A stretch of 64,000 bases of DNA from JAUVXJ01 sp964433755 (GCA_964433755.1 CAYSSR010000007.1:1-64000), one strand, 5' to 3'. Positions 17,887-26,748 are shown, counted from the first letter of the stretch. Notes: generated by a model not told the origin, from the sequence alone. Numbers and translations: made by a program.

Positions 17887-18531
17887 TCAGGCATAGAGCC
17901 ATTCGTTGAGCAGCTCCTTGGCCAACGCGACCGCCTCCACAGCATCCTCCGCGTATCCGTCAGCCCCGATCTGCTCCGCATACTGCTCGCTGACCGGCGC
18001 CCCACCGACCACCACCCTGACCTTGTCCCTCAACCCTGCCTTGTCCAAAGCCTGAATGGTCTTCTGCATCTCTATCATGGTCGTCGTCAACAAGGCGGAC
18101 ATCATCACCACCTGGGGCTGATGCTCTCTCGTCGCGTCGACGAACTTCTGTGGAGGAGTATCCCTCCCCAAGTCTATGACCTCTATCCCCGCTCCCTCCA
18201 GCATGATGCACAGCAGGTTCTTTCCTATGTCGTGGATGTCCCCTTGTACGGTGCCTACCACGAAGGTCCCCAGTTTGGTACCCTCGCTCTCAGCGAGCAG
18301 AGGCCTCAGTATCTCCATTCCTGCCTGCATCGCTTCGGCGGCGATAAGAACCTCCGGTACGAATATGACCTGAGCCTCGAAGTCTCTGGCAACTCTATCC
18401 ATGCCCATGAGTAGCCCTTCGTTTAGGACTTCGTGAGCGCTGTGTCCTTCCTCCAGCGCCTCCTTCGTGAGGGCTGCTACGTCCTCGTCCCTACCGTCGT
18501 AGAGAGCATCGGCGATCCTGCTCCAGTCCAT
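17887..18531 (-). CDS. corrinoid (B12-binding) methyl-carrier protein A
   Basis: 214 residues of the MtmC/MtbC/MttC type. An N-terminal helical cap (about 1-85: ALTKEALEEGHSAHEVLNEGLLMGMDRVARDF) precedes a Rossmann B12 domain with GDIHDIGKN, whose His100 is the expected lower cobalt ligand, then SALLTTT and VVVGGAPVS. The length fits the family. ATG 18531 follows GGGGGAG. It lies just upstream of MttB paralogue 5 and downstream of the amidotransferase gene. Confidence 0.95.
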   Translation of the reverse strand: MDWSRIADALYDGRDEDVAALTKEALEEGHSAHEVLNEGLLMGMDRVARDFEAQVIFVPEVLIAAEAMQAGMEILRPLLAESEGTKLGTFVVGTVQGDIHDIGKNLLCIMLEGAGIEVIDLGRDTPPQKFVDATREHQPQVVMMSALLTTTMIEMQKTIQALDKAGLRDKVRVVVGGAPVSEQYAEQIGADGYAEDAVEAVALAKELLNEWLYA

Positions 18532-18744
18532 CAGTACTCTCCCCCTCATTACCCCGTAGCGTTCGGGGCCCTGTCAGGCAACGAGGAATCCAACGCTTGG
18601 ACAACTAACATCCTCGTCGCCTCCTACGTTGCAGATTGTTCGTCCTTCTTCTCAACTACGCCGACGGTCCTCGCGAACCGCACTCTGCACAATCGTGACG
18701 ATCACCATGGCTACTGTTCCAGTCTCTCGCTGCGTGCTCCGCTG

Positions 18745-19443
18745 TCATAGCCCGCAGATGCGGAAGAAGTTGCTCAGTAGCCGCCTTCCGTCAGGGTGCT
18801 CTTCCGAGTAGCTCTCTGGATGAAACTGAGTCCCGTAGACCAGCCTTCGTTCGTTTCGAATAGCCTGGATCCGACAAAGGTCGCTCTCTGCCAGGCGGAC
18901 GAAACCGCGCGGCACACCCTTCAGCTCCCAGTAGTGCCATTGGCTGAACACGGGCTGCTCATTCAATCCATCGAACAGAGGGTCAGAATCCAGAACCCTG
19001 ATGGGATAGTATCCCTTCTCCTTGAGCATACCTGGATGGTAGTCCGGATTGGGGTCAGGCACATCTTCGGGGAGCGCCCCCATGGGGCCACATGGTGCGC
19101 CGTAGAGCAAAGCCACCAATTGCAGCCCGCCACAGAGTGCGAGGATCGGCCACTCCCCCTCCCTGATGATCCGATCCAACTCTGCAAATGTGGCCATGTC
19201 GTAGTGCTCCCAGTCCGTGACATTGCCGCTGAGCAGCAAGCCCTGCGCGTCCCATGCAGCCAGCCTCTCGGCCGTCACCCGCGTGTAGTGCTGAATCAAG
19301 CACGGCAACCCCGAGATCTCCTCGAATCGTAGTTTGTGGCGCAGCATCTCAGCGAGGCGAGATTCACCCTCGGCCGGATCATCCAAATAGTCAGCGTGTT
19401 CCAGAACAACGTAGCAGAGCATCCGCCCCATCCGATCCCTCAC
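18745..19443 (-). CDS. class I glutamine amidotransferase-like protein
   Basis: 232 residues with the class I triad: nucleophile in LALCGGLQ (Cys104), and YGTQFHPE (His208, Glu210). The family covers GATase domains of biosynthetic enzymes and stand-alone gamma-glutamyl hydrolases; there is no synthase partner domain here, so it may hydrolyse a gamma-glutamyl or amide bond. The GTG start overlaps the TGA of the methylaspartate-lyase-like gene (GTGA), implying coupling; an ATG at 19431 after GAGGG is the alternative start. Confidence 0.85.
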   Translation of the reverse strand: MRDRMGRMLCYVVLEHADYLDDPAEGESRLAEMLRHKLRFEEISGLPCLIQHYTRVTAERLAAWDAQGLLLSGNVTDWEHYDMATFAELDRIIREGEWPILALCGGLQLVALLYGAPCGPMGALPEDVPDPNPDYHPGMLKEKGYYPIRVLDSDPLFDGLNEQPVFSQWHYWELKGVPRGFVRLAESDLCRIQAIRNERRLVYGTQFHPESYSEEHPDGRRLLSNFFRICGL

Positions 19444-20816
19444 GACCTTCGCAGCGCCCGGGCCTCAATCTCCATCAGGCTCCGGGTCATCTCGTTCTGC
19501 ATCAGCTCCAGCCCCCTCTCTGCGCCCATCGCCGACCTGGCCAAGACGACGTCCGGCCTCGCGGCCAGCGCGACGTGGGTCATCGCTCGAGCTGAGACAT
19601 CGGTCTCCACGCAGGTTCCTCCGAGAAGCACGCCCACACCCCTACCCTTGCACGCCAACACAGCATCGACTACGTTGTGAAGCCCACCAAGCTCCGCCAC
19701 CTTGATGTGGATCACGTCCGCCGCCTCTGCGTCGATGAAGGCTACGATGTCATCGAGAACATCTGCCCACTCACCCGCCACGAGTTCCACGTTCATGCCG
19801 CGGAATCGGACATACTCCCGAAGTCTGCCCATTGACTCCAACTGTTCGCTGCGGGTCTCCATCACCACAGGGTTCTCGACCTGCAGAGGGTAGGGCTTCG
19901 CCGCCAGCTCCAGCGCGTAGAGCCGTCCGAGAACCCGGCCCAGGTTGTTGTCGGACAGGTGGCCCAGCGCCCCGTGAACGTCCAGGTGAATAGTGGGGCA
20001 GTAGCCGGAGTCTCCCAGTCGCTCGATGCGCCCTTTGAGCCAGCGAGCATAGCGTGTCAGGCTGACCCCATCGCCTTCGAGACCTTCCCGTGTGCCTTCG
20101 AGCAGGGTGTGCATCAATGGCGTGACTCGACGCGCGATTTTCGTCTCCATGCCTGAGTCACGATCGATCCCGCACTGAGAGCGAATGGGGACAGGACTGT
20201 CTGGCACCGGAAGACCCCATTCCTCGGCCACGATCTCAGCCATCGTGACGCCCCTGGCCATGGCCACCGCCTTGAGCAAGCTCTGGCTCACACCATAGCG
20301 GACAGCCGAATCCAGCGACCGCTCCACAGCGACGTCCTCGGCTGTGCGGGGTTGTTCTTCCCCGCGTGCTCGCGCCCGCGCGAGCCCGGCAGTCAAGAAG
20401 TCACGACGCGATATCCTGTGCTCAGTGGCCTCCTCCTGTCCTCCCCATTCATCACTCTCTTGCACTGATTCCAGCAAACCGTCCATCTCCACCGCGAGAT
20501 CGCAGAAGCCCGTCATCTTGCGTCCGTGAAGAAAAGAGTGAAGGACACTGCGCACCGTGTCCAGTCGTTGCATGCTGTGTAGAACGGGATCCCGGCCTTC
20601 TCTCCTCGCGTGAGGCTCGGCCACACAGTCACCCCAGGTCACGGCTCCATGACTGAGGACAAGACCCACCGAAAACGCCCGGTTACCAGGGTCTGCTTGG
20701 TTAGCTTGGGGATGTGAAGTTGGGTGGTTTCTCAACGCAGACACATCATGGTAACGTGTGCTCAATAGGGGCACCGAGAGGACATCTACGACGTAGGGTG
20801 TCTCGCGTTCACTCAC
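19440..20816 (-). CDS. methylaspartate ammonia-lyase-like protein (atypical active site)
   Basis: 458 residues, against about 413 for methylaspartate ammonia-lyase (MAL; enolase superfamily, 3-methylaspartate to mesaconate plus ammonia). Aligned by eye with clostridial MAL: Gln214, His236 (second base), metal ligands Asp279 and Glu314, catalytic Lys372 in IHIKVAELGG, and GGTC (Thr401-Cys402) are kept. The third metal ligand (MAL Asp307) is Gly348 in VAGEW, and MAL Gln329 is His370. About 40 extra residues (about 120-160) contain RISRRDFLTAGLA. The GTG start at 20816 follows GGAGAAA. It is coupled to the amidotransferase gene. The fold is clear, but MAL activity is doubtful. Confidence 0.85.
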   Translation of the reverse strand: MSERETPYVVDVLSVPLLSTRYHDVSALRNHPTSHPQANQADPGNRAFSVGLVLSHGAVTWGDCVAEPHARREGRDPVLHSMQRLDTVRSVLHSFLHGRKMTGFCDLAVEMDGLLESVQESDEWGGQEEATEHRISRRDFLTAGLARARARGEEQPRTAEDVAVERSLDSAVRYGVSQSLLKAVAMARGVTMAEIVAEEWGLPVPDSPVPIRSQCGIDRDSGMETKIARRVTPLMHTLLEGTREGLEGDGVSLTRYARWLKGRIERLGDSGYCPTIHLDVHGALGHLSDNNLGRVLGRLYALELAAKPYPLQVENPVVMETRSEQLESMGRLREYVRFRGMNVELVAGEWADVLDDIVAFIDAEAADVIHIKVAELGGLHNVVDAVLACKGRGVGVLLGGTCVETDVSARAMTHVALAARPDVVLARSAMGAERGLELMQNEMTRSLMEIEARALRRS

Positions 20817-20931
20817 CGGGGATTTCTCCGGCCAGCAGGGCCGTGGCTCGCCCCGTCTGACCATGCTGTCCGTTCCGGAGGCGCAGTCTTGATGGGACGC
20901 CGGAGACTGTGGAAGAGCGCCTGGACCCGGC

Positions 20932-21564
20932 CTAGGCTTGTAGCCACTCCTTCGCCAGGTCCACCGCGGCCACTGCGTCGTGTCCATACCCATCGGCCCC
21001 GATCTCATCCGCGAACTCTTGGGTGATGGGCGCGCCGCCAATCATCACCTTCACCTTGTCCCTCACGCCGGCTTTGTCCAGCGCTTCGAGAACGGCCTTC
21101 ATCTCCGACTTGGTAGTGGTCAGAAGCGCGGACAGGCCCAGAATCTGCGCCTGGTGTTCGCCTACGGCCCCAACGAACGTCTCTGGTGGCGTGTCGATAC
21201 CGAGATCTATGACTTCTATCCCTGCCCCTTGCAGCATCATGGCCACAAGGTTCTTCCCGATGTCGTGGAGATCACCCTTGACCGTACCGATCAGGAACGT
21301 TCCCATCGACGCGCTGTCGCTCTCACTCAGCAGAGGCCTGAGAACGTCCATGCCCGCGTGCATGGCCTTGGCAGATCTCAAGACCTCGGGCAGGAACAGG
21401 ATGTCCGCTCTGAAGTCCTTTCCGACCCTATCCATCCCAGCGAGCAGCCCCTCGTTCAGAACCTCCTGAGGGCTGATGCCCTCGTCCAGGGCCTTCTTGG
21501 TCAGTTCAGCCACTTCCTCCACCCTGCCATCGTACAGGGCATCACCCATCCTGCTCCACTCCAT
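20932..21564 (-). CDS. corrinoid (B12-binding) methyl-carrier protein B
   Basis: 210 residues, very similar to protein A (shared ALYDGR, EVLNEGLL, GMDRV, ILRPLL/VLRPLL, GTV-GD-HDIGKN). His100 is the expected cobalt ligand; SALLTTT and MIGGAPIT complete the B12 domain. The ATG at 21564 follows AAAGGAGAACAAC. It lies between the importer ATPase gene and the lyase/amidotransferase pair. Confidence 0.95.
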   Translation of the reverse strand: MEWSRMGDALYDGRVEEVAELTKKALDEGISPQEVLNEGLLAGMDRVGKDFRADILFLPEVLRSAKAMHAGMDVLRPLLSESDSASMGTFLIGTVKGDLHDIGKNLVAMMLQGAGIEVIDLGIDTPPETFVGAVGEHQAQILGLSALLTTTKSEMKAVLEALDKAGVRDKVKVMIGGAPITQEFADEIGADGYGHDAVAAVDLAKEWLQA

Positions 21565-21619
21565 GTTGTTCTCCTTTCCGAGCATTCCTCCCGCCCCTTC
21601 GTGGGCAAGAGTGAGAGCA

Positions 21620-21641
21620 ACCGCATCGACAGAGATGCGGT
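21620..21641 (-). terminator. hairpin downstream of the importer ATPase gene
   Basis: Perfect 8-bp inverted repeat ACCGCATC (21620-21627) / GATGCGGT (21634-21641) with a 6-base loop. On the minus strand it is followed by a moderately T-rich stretch. It lies between the importer ATPase stop (21758) and corrinoid protein B and may be a terminator or attenuator separating two transcription units. Confidence 0.5.
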
Positions 21642-21757
21642 GCGTGTTTGAGGTCAGCGCATAAGCCGGCCTGTGAAGACAGAGTCAGTCACTCGCAGAC
21701 GCTCCCATACACGTGGCGTAAGGGCGTGGAGTAGCACAGAGGCGGCGCTCCTGCACT

Positions 21758-23839
21758 TCATTGCGCGATGGTCACCACCGGCTCTATCTCGCGTAGCTCC
21801 TCCAATGGCGTGTGGCAATAGATGACGTGGCCATCGCCAGCTACTTGCGGGGACGGCTCCTCTGTCTCGCAAATCTCTCCCCGCCTGCGCGGGCACCGGG
21901 TGTGAAAAGTGCACCCGCTCGGAGGGTTCAGAGCACTGGGCACCGTTCCGCTGAGCCGAATGCGCTTCTGCTTCGCGCGAGGATCAGGTATGGGGACTGC
22001 GGACAAGAGAGCCTCTGTATAGGGGTGGTATGGAGGTGCGTAGATCGCGTCAGCAGTTCCGAATTCGCAGAGCTTCCCCAGGTACATGACCGCCACATAG
22101 TCAGAGAAGAAACGAACCACACTGAGATCGTGCGCAATGAACAACATCGTAGTGCCAGACTCCTGCTGGATCTCCAGCAGCAGATTGAGCACCGCTGCCT
22201 GCACCGACACGTCCAGTGCTGACACAGGCTCATCACACAACACCAAGTCTGGATTGGCCGCGAAGGCCCTTGCGATGCCTATTCGCTGCTTCTCTCCGCC
22301 GCTCAGTTGGCGTGGCAACCGATTGTAGTAACTCTCGTTCAGCTTGACAGCCCTCAGCAGCCGAATGGCTTCCTGCCTCACCCGCTTGCCTGGCACCGTC
22401 TTGAAGCGACTCAGTGGGCGGGCGATCTGATGTCCCACGCTGAAGGCGGGGTTCAGCGTAGAATCGGGGTTCTGAAAAACCATCTGGAGCTCTTTGATCA
22501 GATCGAGATCACGCTCCGACACGGGAACAGAGATGTCGACACCCAAGAAATCGACCTCGCCGTCCGTAACCGGTTCCAGGCCAATCACGGCCTTCGCCAG
22601 TGTGCTCTTTCCACATCCCGATTCTCCAACCAGCCCCAGTGTGCAGCCCTTGGGAATGTCCAGGCTAACGTCGTCCACTGCCTTCACGTACTGTTTCCTG
22701 CCCAAGCCCACCAGACTGGCGAGAGACTTTCGCTCCTGCTCGTAGTACTTCTTCAGATTCTCGATTCTCAAGATCGGCTCTGCGTCGTGGGGACGAGCCG
22801 CGACTACCGTGGCGGCCAGATCCTCCGGCGGCTCCCACTTCCTGGCCATGATCTCCTCGGCGTAGTGACAGCGAGCGAAATGGCCATCAGCCAGCGCCCG
22901 GAACTCCGGCCGCTCGCGCCGGCACTCTTCACGGACGAAATCACACCGAGGACCGAAGACACAACCCACAGGCAAGTTCTTGGGTGAAGGAACCCGTCCC
23001 CGGATCGGGTACAGATAGCTCGATTCCTTGCTCAGCCCGAGCTTCGGCACAGCACGCATCAGTCCCTGAGTGTAGGGATGCATCGGATTCAGGAATATGT
23101 CCTGGACAGTGCCCCGCTCCACGAGTTCTCCGGCGTACATCACACCCACTCGATCAGAGACACGAGCGACGACCCCCAGGTTATGGGTGATGTACAGTGT
23201 GGCGGAATCAGACTCCCGCCGCAGCTCATCGATGAGGTCTAGCACCGCTGCTTCCACCGTCACATCCAGGGCCGTGGTCGGCTCGTCCATGATCAGCAGC
23301 GCCGGATCGTTCAGCAGCGCCATAGCGATCACTACTCGCTGCTGCTGCCCCCCAGAAAGCTGATGAGGGTAGCGCATCATCACCGATTCCGGGTCAGGCA
23401 TGTACACCCGTCTCAGCATCTTGATACACTTCGCATGGGCCTCGTCCTTCCCCAGCTTGCGGTGAACGATGAGTACCTCGCTCAGTTGCTCGCCGATGCG
23501 CAGGGTTGGGTTGAGGGCCGCCATGGGATCCTGATAGACCATGGAAATGCGATTTCCCCGCAATTGCCGCAGCTCTTCCTCGCTGCGACCCCGCAGTTCC
23601 CCTCCTTGAAAGAGGATGCTCCCGTCGACGATCCTGCCGTTGCGCCCCAGAAAGTTGACGATTCCGTAGGCCACCGTGCTCTTGCCGCAGCCCGATTCTC
23701 CAACCAGTCCGAAAGTCTCTCCTCGGTTGACCTCAAAGGAGACGTTGCGGACAGCCCGCACCTCTCCCTTACGGATGGCGTATGATATGGCAAGGTCTTC
23801 GATCTTCAGAACCTGTGTGTCCGTTGGGGCCTCTTCCAT
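21758..23839 (-). CDS. fused DppD-DppF-type ABC transporter ATPase
   Basis: 693 residues carrying two complete ATPases of the peptide/nickel/opine importer class, usually separate DppD and DppF. Domain 1: Walker A GESGCGKS (about 46-53), LSGGQQQR, LLIMDEPTTALD. Domain 2: Walker A GESGCGKS, LSGGEKQR, LVLCDEPVSALD. Each is followed by the oligopeptide C-terminal domain with its cysteine cluster (CVFGPRCDFVREEC; CTFHTRCPRRRGEIC), which can bind an Fe-S cluster in some members. It energises the two permeases upstream (24382-26625). Confidence 0.95.
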   Translation of the reverse strand: MEEAPTDTQVLKIEDLAISYAIRKGEVRAVRNVSFEVNRGETFGLVGESGCGKSTVAYGIVNFLGRNGRIVDGSILFQGGELRGRSEEELRQLRGNRISMVYQDPMAALNPTLRIGEQLSEVLIVHRKLGKDEAHAKCIKMLRRVYMPDPESVMMRYPHQLSGGQQQRVVIAMALLNDPALLIMDEPTTALDVTVEAAVLDLIDELRRESDSATLYITHNLGVVARVSDRVGVMYAGELVERGTVQDIFLNPMHPYTQGLMRAVPKLGLSKESSYLYPIRGRVPSPKNLPVGCVFGPRCDFVREECRRERPEFRALADGHFARCHYAEEIMARKWEPPEDLAATVVAARPHDAEPILRIENLKKYYEQERKSLASLVGLGRKQYVKAVDDVSLDIPKGCTLGLVGESGCGKSTLAKAVIGLEPVTDGEVDFLGVDISVPVSERDLDLIKELQMVFQNPDSTLNPAFSVGHQIARPLSRFKTVPGKRVRQEAIRLLRAVKLNESYYNRLPRQLSGGEKQRIGIARAFAANPDLVLCDEPVSALDVSVQAAVLNLLLEIQQESGTTMLFIAHDLSVVRFFSDYVAVMYLGKLCEFGTADAIYAPPYHPYTEALLSAVPIPDPRAKQKRIRLSGTVPSALNPPSGCTFHTRCPRRRGEICETEEPSPQVAGDGHVIYCHTPLEELREIEPVVTIAQ

Positions 23840-23852
23840 GGACTCACCTTTC

Positions 23853-24320
23853 TCACTCTACGAAGCGTACATCGAACTCACAGCAATCGTCGCCGAACCC
23901 TATGGCCCTGACCACCTCCACACTCACTGGCCCCCGGCACACCTCAGAGAAGATGCTCTCCATCAGGCCACGCGAGCACTCACAATGGACCGGATTGGGA
24001 CTGGCAAGCCCAGCCTTCACGATGGTGCAAGCACATTCATCTATCCGCAGATGCGCCTTATCGCCCACCCTTTCCCAGACGTTCGCGAGGTTATGCCTCT
24101 CCAGTCGCCGGCGGTTCGTGGCTCCTAGCATTTCATCCACTGTCTCTGGGGTCTTGCCGAGTATCTCCGCGCAGTCCTCAAGTATCTGTCGGGCGCACCT
24201 CCGTCCGGCGGCCTTCATCACTTTTCTGATCAGGCCCTCGTCCCCGTGGGTCGCCAGACTCTCCTCCACCGCCTCGATCCAGTCAAGATTTCGTTCGACA
24301 GCTCTTTCCGTGATCTCCAT
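23853..24320 (-). CDS. small cysteine-rich protein in the importer operon (V4R/DUF6144-like)
   Basis: 155 residues, no membrane segment or signal peptide. A helical N-terminal half is followed by a cysteine-rich half: Cys96/Cys98 (DECACT), Cys113/Cys115 (HCECSRGLMESIF) and Cys146/Cys147 (GDDCCEFDVRF). The C-terminal pattern resembles small-molecule-binding V4R-like or DUF6144 domains; this is a recollection without a search. The paired CxC motifs suggest a metal site. It sits between the ATPase (13 bases away) and the DppC-type permease, so a role in sensing or handling the imported compound is plausible. Confidence 0.7.
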   Translation of the reverse strand: MEITERAVERNLDWIEAVEESLATHGDEGLIRKVMKAAGRRCARQILEDCAEILGKTPETVDEMLGATNRRRLERHNLANVWERVGDKAHLRIDECACTIVKAGLASPNPVHCECSRGLMESIFSEVCRGPVSVEVVRAIGFGDDCCEFDVRFVE

Positions 24321-24381
24321 CCGCTCTGCTCCCGATCACCTGGTTCGGTGGCCACCATCAGGGTCGGCCTCCGACAGGCTC

Positions 24382-25272
24382 CTACTGATAGCGCGTGACC
24401 TCTTCGCGCAGTCCGTCTGCAAACAGGTTGAGTCCGACGACCAGAGACGAGATGGCTAGCGAAGGCCACAGCACAGACCATGGGTTGATCCAGATGAACT
24501 TGCGCCCTCGAGCGACCATACTCCCCCAATCCGGTGCAGGCGGCGGCAAACCCAGCCCCAAGAATCCCAAGGTACCGATGGCGAAGACTGCATAGCCAAC
24601 CCGCAGCATGGCGTCCACGATGATCGGACCCCAGGCGTTGGGCAGGATCTCCACAAACATGATGTAGAAGCGATTCTCACCTCGCAACTCGGCCGCGGCG
24701 ACGTACTCTCGGGTGCGGATATCTAAGGTCAGTCCGCGCACCAAACGTGCGATCCCAGGCGCGCCAGCGATGGTGATCGCAATGACCACATTGATGGCAG
24801 ATGCCCCAACCGCGAAGAGGATGATGAGGTATAGCAGAATGGCAGGAAAGGCCATCATGCCGTCCAGTATGCGCATCACGACTTCGTCCACCGTTCCACC
24901 GGAATAGCCAGCGACCAAGCCCAGCGTGGTCCCTACGGCCAGGGCACACAGCACGGACACGGGAGCCAAGACGAGGATGAGACGTGCACCGTGGATCACG
25001 CGGGATAAGAGATCACGTCCTAGATCATCCGTCCCCAGCAAGTGCTTCGCCGAAGGTCCCGAGTTGACGGCGAGGGGATCCTGCTCTAGCGGATCGTATG
25101 GGGATATGACAGGGGCAAAGACGGCAACGAAGACCCAGAAGAGCACGATGACCATCGCTACCACCGCCACCTTGGAAGCGGTGATGAGAGATAGGGCTCC
25201 ACGAACACGTTGCCATCTAGATGGCCCCGCTGCGATCTGGAGATCTGCCGTCTGTTCACCAACTGCTGCCAT
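24382..25272 (-). CDS. DppC-type ABC importer permease
   Basis: 296 residues with an N-terminal membrane helix (VAVVAMVIVLFWVFVAVFAPVISPYDP), the family segment HLLGTDDLGRDLLSRVIHGARLIL, and about five further helices. The EAA-type coupling loop AAAELRGENRFYIMFVEILPN faces the ATPase. ATG 25272 is preferred; a GTG one codon earlier is possible. It pairs with the DppB-type permease upstream. Confidence 0.93.
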   Translation of the reverse strand: MAAVGEQTADLQIAAGPSRWQRVRGALSLITASKVAVVAMVIVLFWVFVAVFAPVISPYDPLEQDPLAVNSGPSAKHLLGTDDLGRDLLSRVIHGARLILVLAPVSVLCALAVGTTLGLVAGYSGGTVDEVVMRILDGMMAFPAILLYLIILFAVGASAINVVIAITIAGAPGIARLVRGLTLDIRTREYVAAAELRGENRFYIMFVEILPNAWGPIIVDAMLRVGYAVFAIGTLGFLGLGLPPPAPDWGSMVARGRKFIWINPWSVLWPSLAISSLVVGLNLFADGLREEVTRYQ

Positions 25273-25317
25273 CACACAGCGCCTTTCTTTGCACAGCTCC
25301 CGCGTTTCACACCGATG

Positions 25318-26625
25318 TCAGGCGTATCGAATGCGGGGGTTGAGGAAGGTATAGATGATATCCGCCGCCAACTGCGTCCCTACAGCCAGAAAGACCATGA
25401 TCATCGCCCCCGCCTCAATGGCGAACAGATCTTTGTAGAGTGCCGAATCGTAGAGGTACTTGCCGAGACCAGGGAAGCCAAAGATCGCCTCCACGACTAC
25501 GATGCCTCCCATCAACCAGTTGACGTGGAGCATGATGACGGTGATGGGCGCCAGCAAGGCGTTGCGGATAGCGTGCCTGAAGACGATACGCCGATAAGGC
25601 AGCCCCTTGATGAAGGCCGTACGGATATACGGCTCCTTCATCACCTCCACCATGCTGGCTCGGGTGATTCGCAGAACATAGCCCAGCTCGATCAGCGTCA
25701 GTGTCAACACCGGTAGGACCAACATCTTGGGGTTCTCGAAGATCGCTGTCTCGCTCTCGAATACCGTGGCGCCGGGCACCAGACCCAGCCAAGTGGAGAG
25801 GATCAGGATCAAGAAGATGCCGGTGGCGAACTCTGGCGTTGACGTCGTCATCAGCCCACCGATGGAGAGGATACGGTCTATGGCCTTGCCCTCGTTGAGG
25901 CCCGCGATCAATCCCAACAGCAGCGCCACAGGCATCACAATCGCGAACGCGATGCCGGCCAGGATAGCCGAGTTCTGCAGCCGCCTCAGCAGGGTGTCAG
26001 CGACAGGACGGGCGGTCTGGACAGAATCACCCGGATCACCGCGCAGCATACCCTTTTGTAGGGGGATGTACGTCTTGGCGCCACCTGTTTGCTCCACCCA
26101 CCAGCCCGCCGCCTTGGCCCGCATCCAGTACGTCTCGCCGGAGCCCTTCTCCCACATCACAGCGTGGTTCAGTGTATCGACTCCCCAGAAGGTGCTCACG
26201 CCTTCTTCGTCCGTAGTCCACCGATCGTTGTCCAGGGATTCCTCGACGGTACCGTCCTCTTGCAGCCGCATGGCGATCAGATCCTCGCCCTCCATCCGCC
26301 ATCGCACCAGGGTGCCGTCTTCGTCCACGGCCCACCACTGGTAGTACTCCGTCCCAGCCTTCTTGATCCGCGTCAGCGGCATGCCGATGTACCGCGATGC
26401 CCGCCAGTCGCTGCCCACCAGCCAGTTCACGTATCGGATGTGTAGCGGCTGGTTCAAACCCAACTGCTCTCGAAATGATGCCTCTTGCTCTGGCGTGGCA
26501 AAGGCTCCGAGGATGTTCCGCACTACGTTGCCAGGCGCGATCTCTGCGAGGACGAAGATGAAGATGGAGACGATGAGCATGGTCAGGAGCATGGTGAACA
26601 AGCGTCGAACAATGAACTTCAACAT
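25318..26625 (-). CDS. DppB-type ABC importer permease with a large extracytoplasmic insertion
   Basis: 435 residues, about 120 more than a usual DppB. After the first membrane helix (about 8-28) and the family segment up to NWLVG (about 71), an insertion of about 120 residues (about 74-194) rich in Trp, Asp, Glu and Gly interrupts the protein (DEDGTLVRWRMEGEDLIAMR; DNDRWTTDEEGVSTFWGVD; AAGWWVEQTGG). The normal sequence resumes at RGDPGDSVQTARPVADTLLRRL, followed by the remaining helices and coupling loop. By topology the insert should be outside the membrane. ATG 26625 matches the family start. Confidence 0.9.
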   Translation of the reverse strand: MLKFIVRRLFTMLLTMLIVSIFIFVLAEIAPGNVVRNILGAFATPEQEASFREQLGLNQPLHIRYVNWLVGSDWRASRYIGMPLTRIKKAGTEYYQWWAVDEDGTLVRWRMEGEDLIAMRLQEDGTVEESLDNDRWTTDEEGVSTFWGVDTLNHAVMWEKGSGETYWMRAKAAGWWVEQTGGAKTYIPLQKGMLRGDPGDSVQTARPVADTLLRRLQNSAILAGIAFAIVMPVALLLGLIAGLNEGKAIDRILSIGGLMTTSTPEFATGIFLILILSTWLGLVPGATVFESETAIFENPKMLVLPVLTLTLIELGYVLRITRASMVEVMKEPYIRTAFIKGLPYRRIVFRHAIRNALLAPITVIMLHVNWLMGGIVVVEAIFGFPGLGKYLYDSALYKDLFAIEAGAMIMVFLAVGTQLAADIIYTFLNPRIRYA

Positions 26626-26661
26626 CGTGGATGCCTTTCCACACACTGGGGTAGGATAGAC

Positions 26662-26684
26662 CACAGCCTCGCTTGAAGGCTGTG
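26662..26684 (-). other. intercistronic hairpin between binding protein and permease genes
   Basis: Perfect 8-bp inverted repeat CACAGCCT (26662-26669) / AGGCTGTG (26677-26684) around a 7-base loop, no U-tract. With the hairpin at 26749-26768 it fits the stabilising or attenuating structures often found after the highly expressed binding-protein gene of ABC operons. Confidence 0.5.
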
Positions 26685-26748
26685 CCTCGAAGGCTCAGCA
26701 CTCGACCAAGCCGTGGCCTACCCTATCTTCCGACAGTGACCCTAGCAT

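Noticed and set aside
20390..20410. Tat signal peptide (SRRDFLTAGLA) in the lyase-like protein
   Set aside because: The motif lies about 135 residues inside the protein, after a recognisable N-terminal MAL-like domain, so it cannot be an N-terminal export signal.
17887..21564. Glutamate mutase plus methylaspartate lyase pathway
   Set aside because: The B12 proteins have the helical cap and length of MtmC-type carriers, not the short GlmS subunit, and no GlmE-like large subunit is present. The lyase homologue also lacks a metal ligand.
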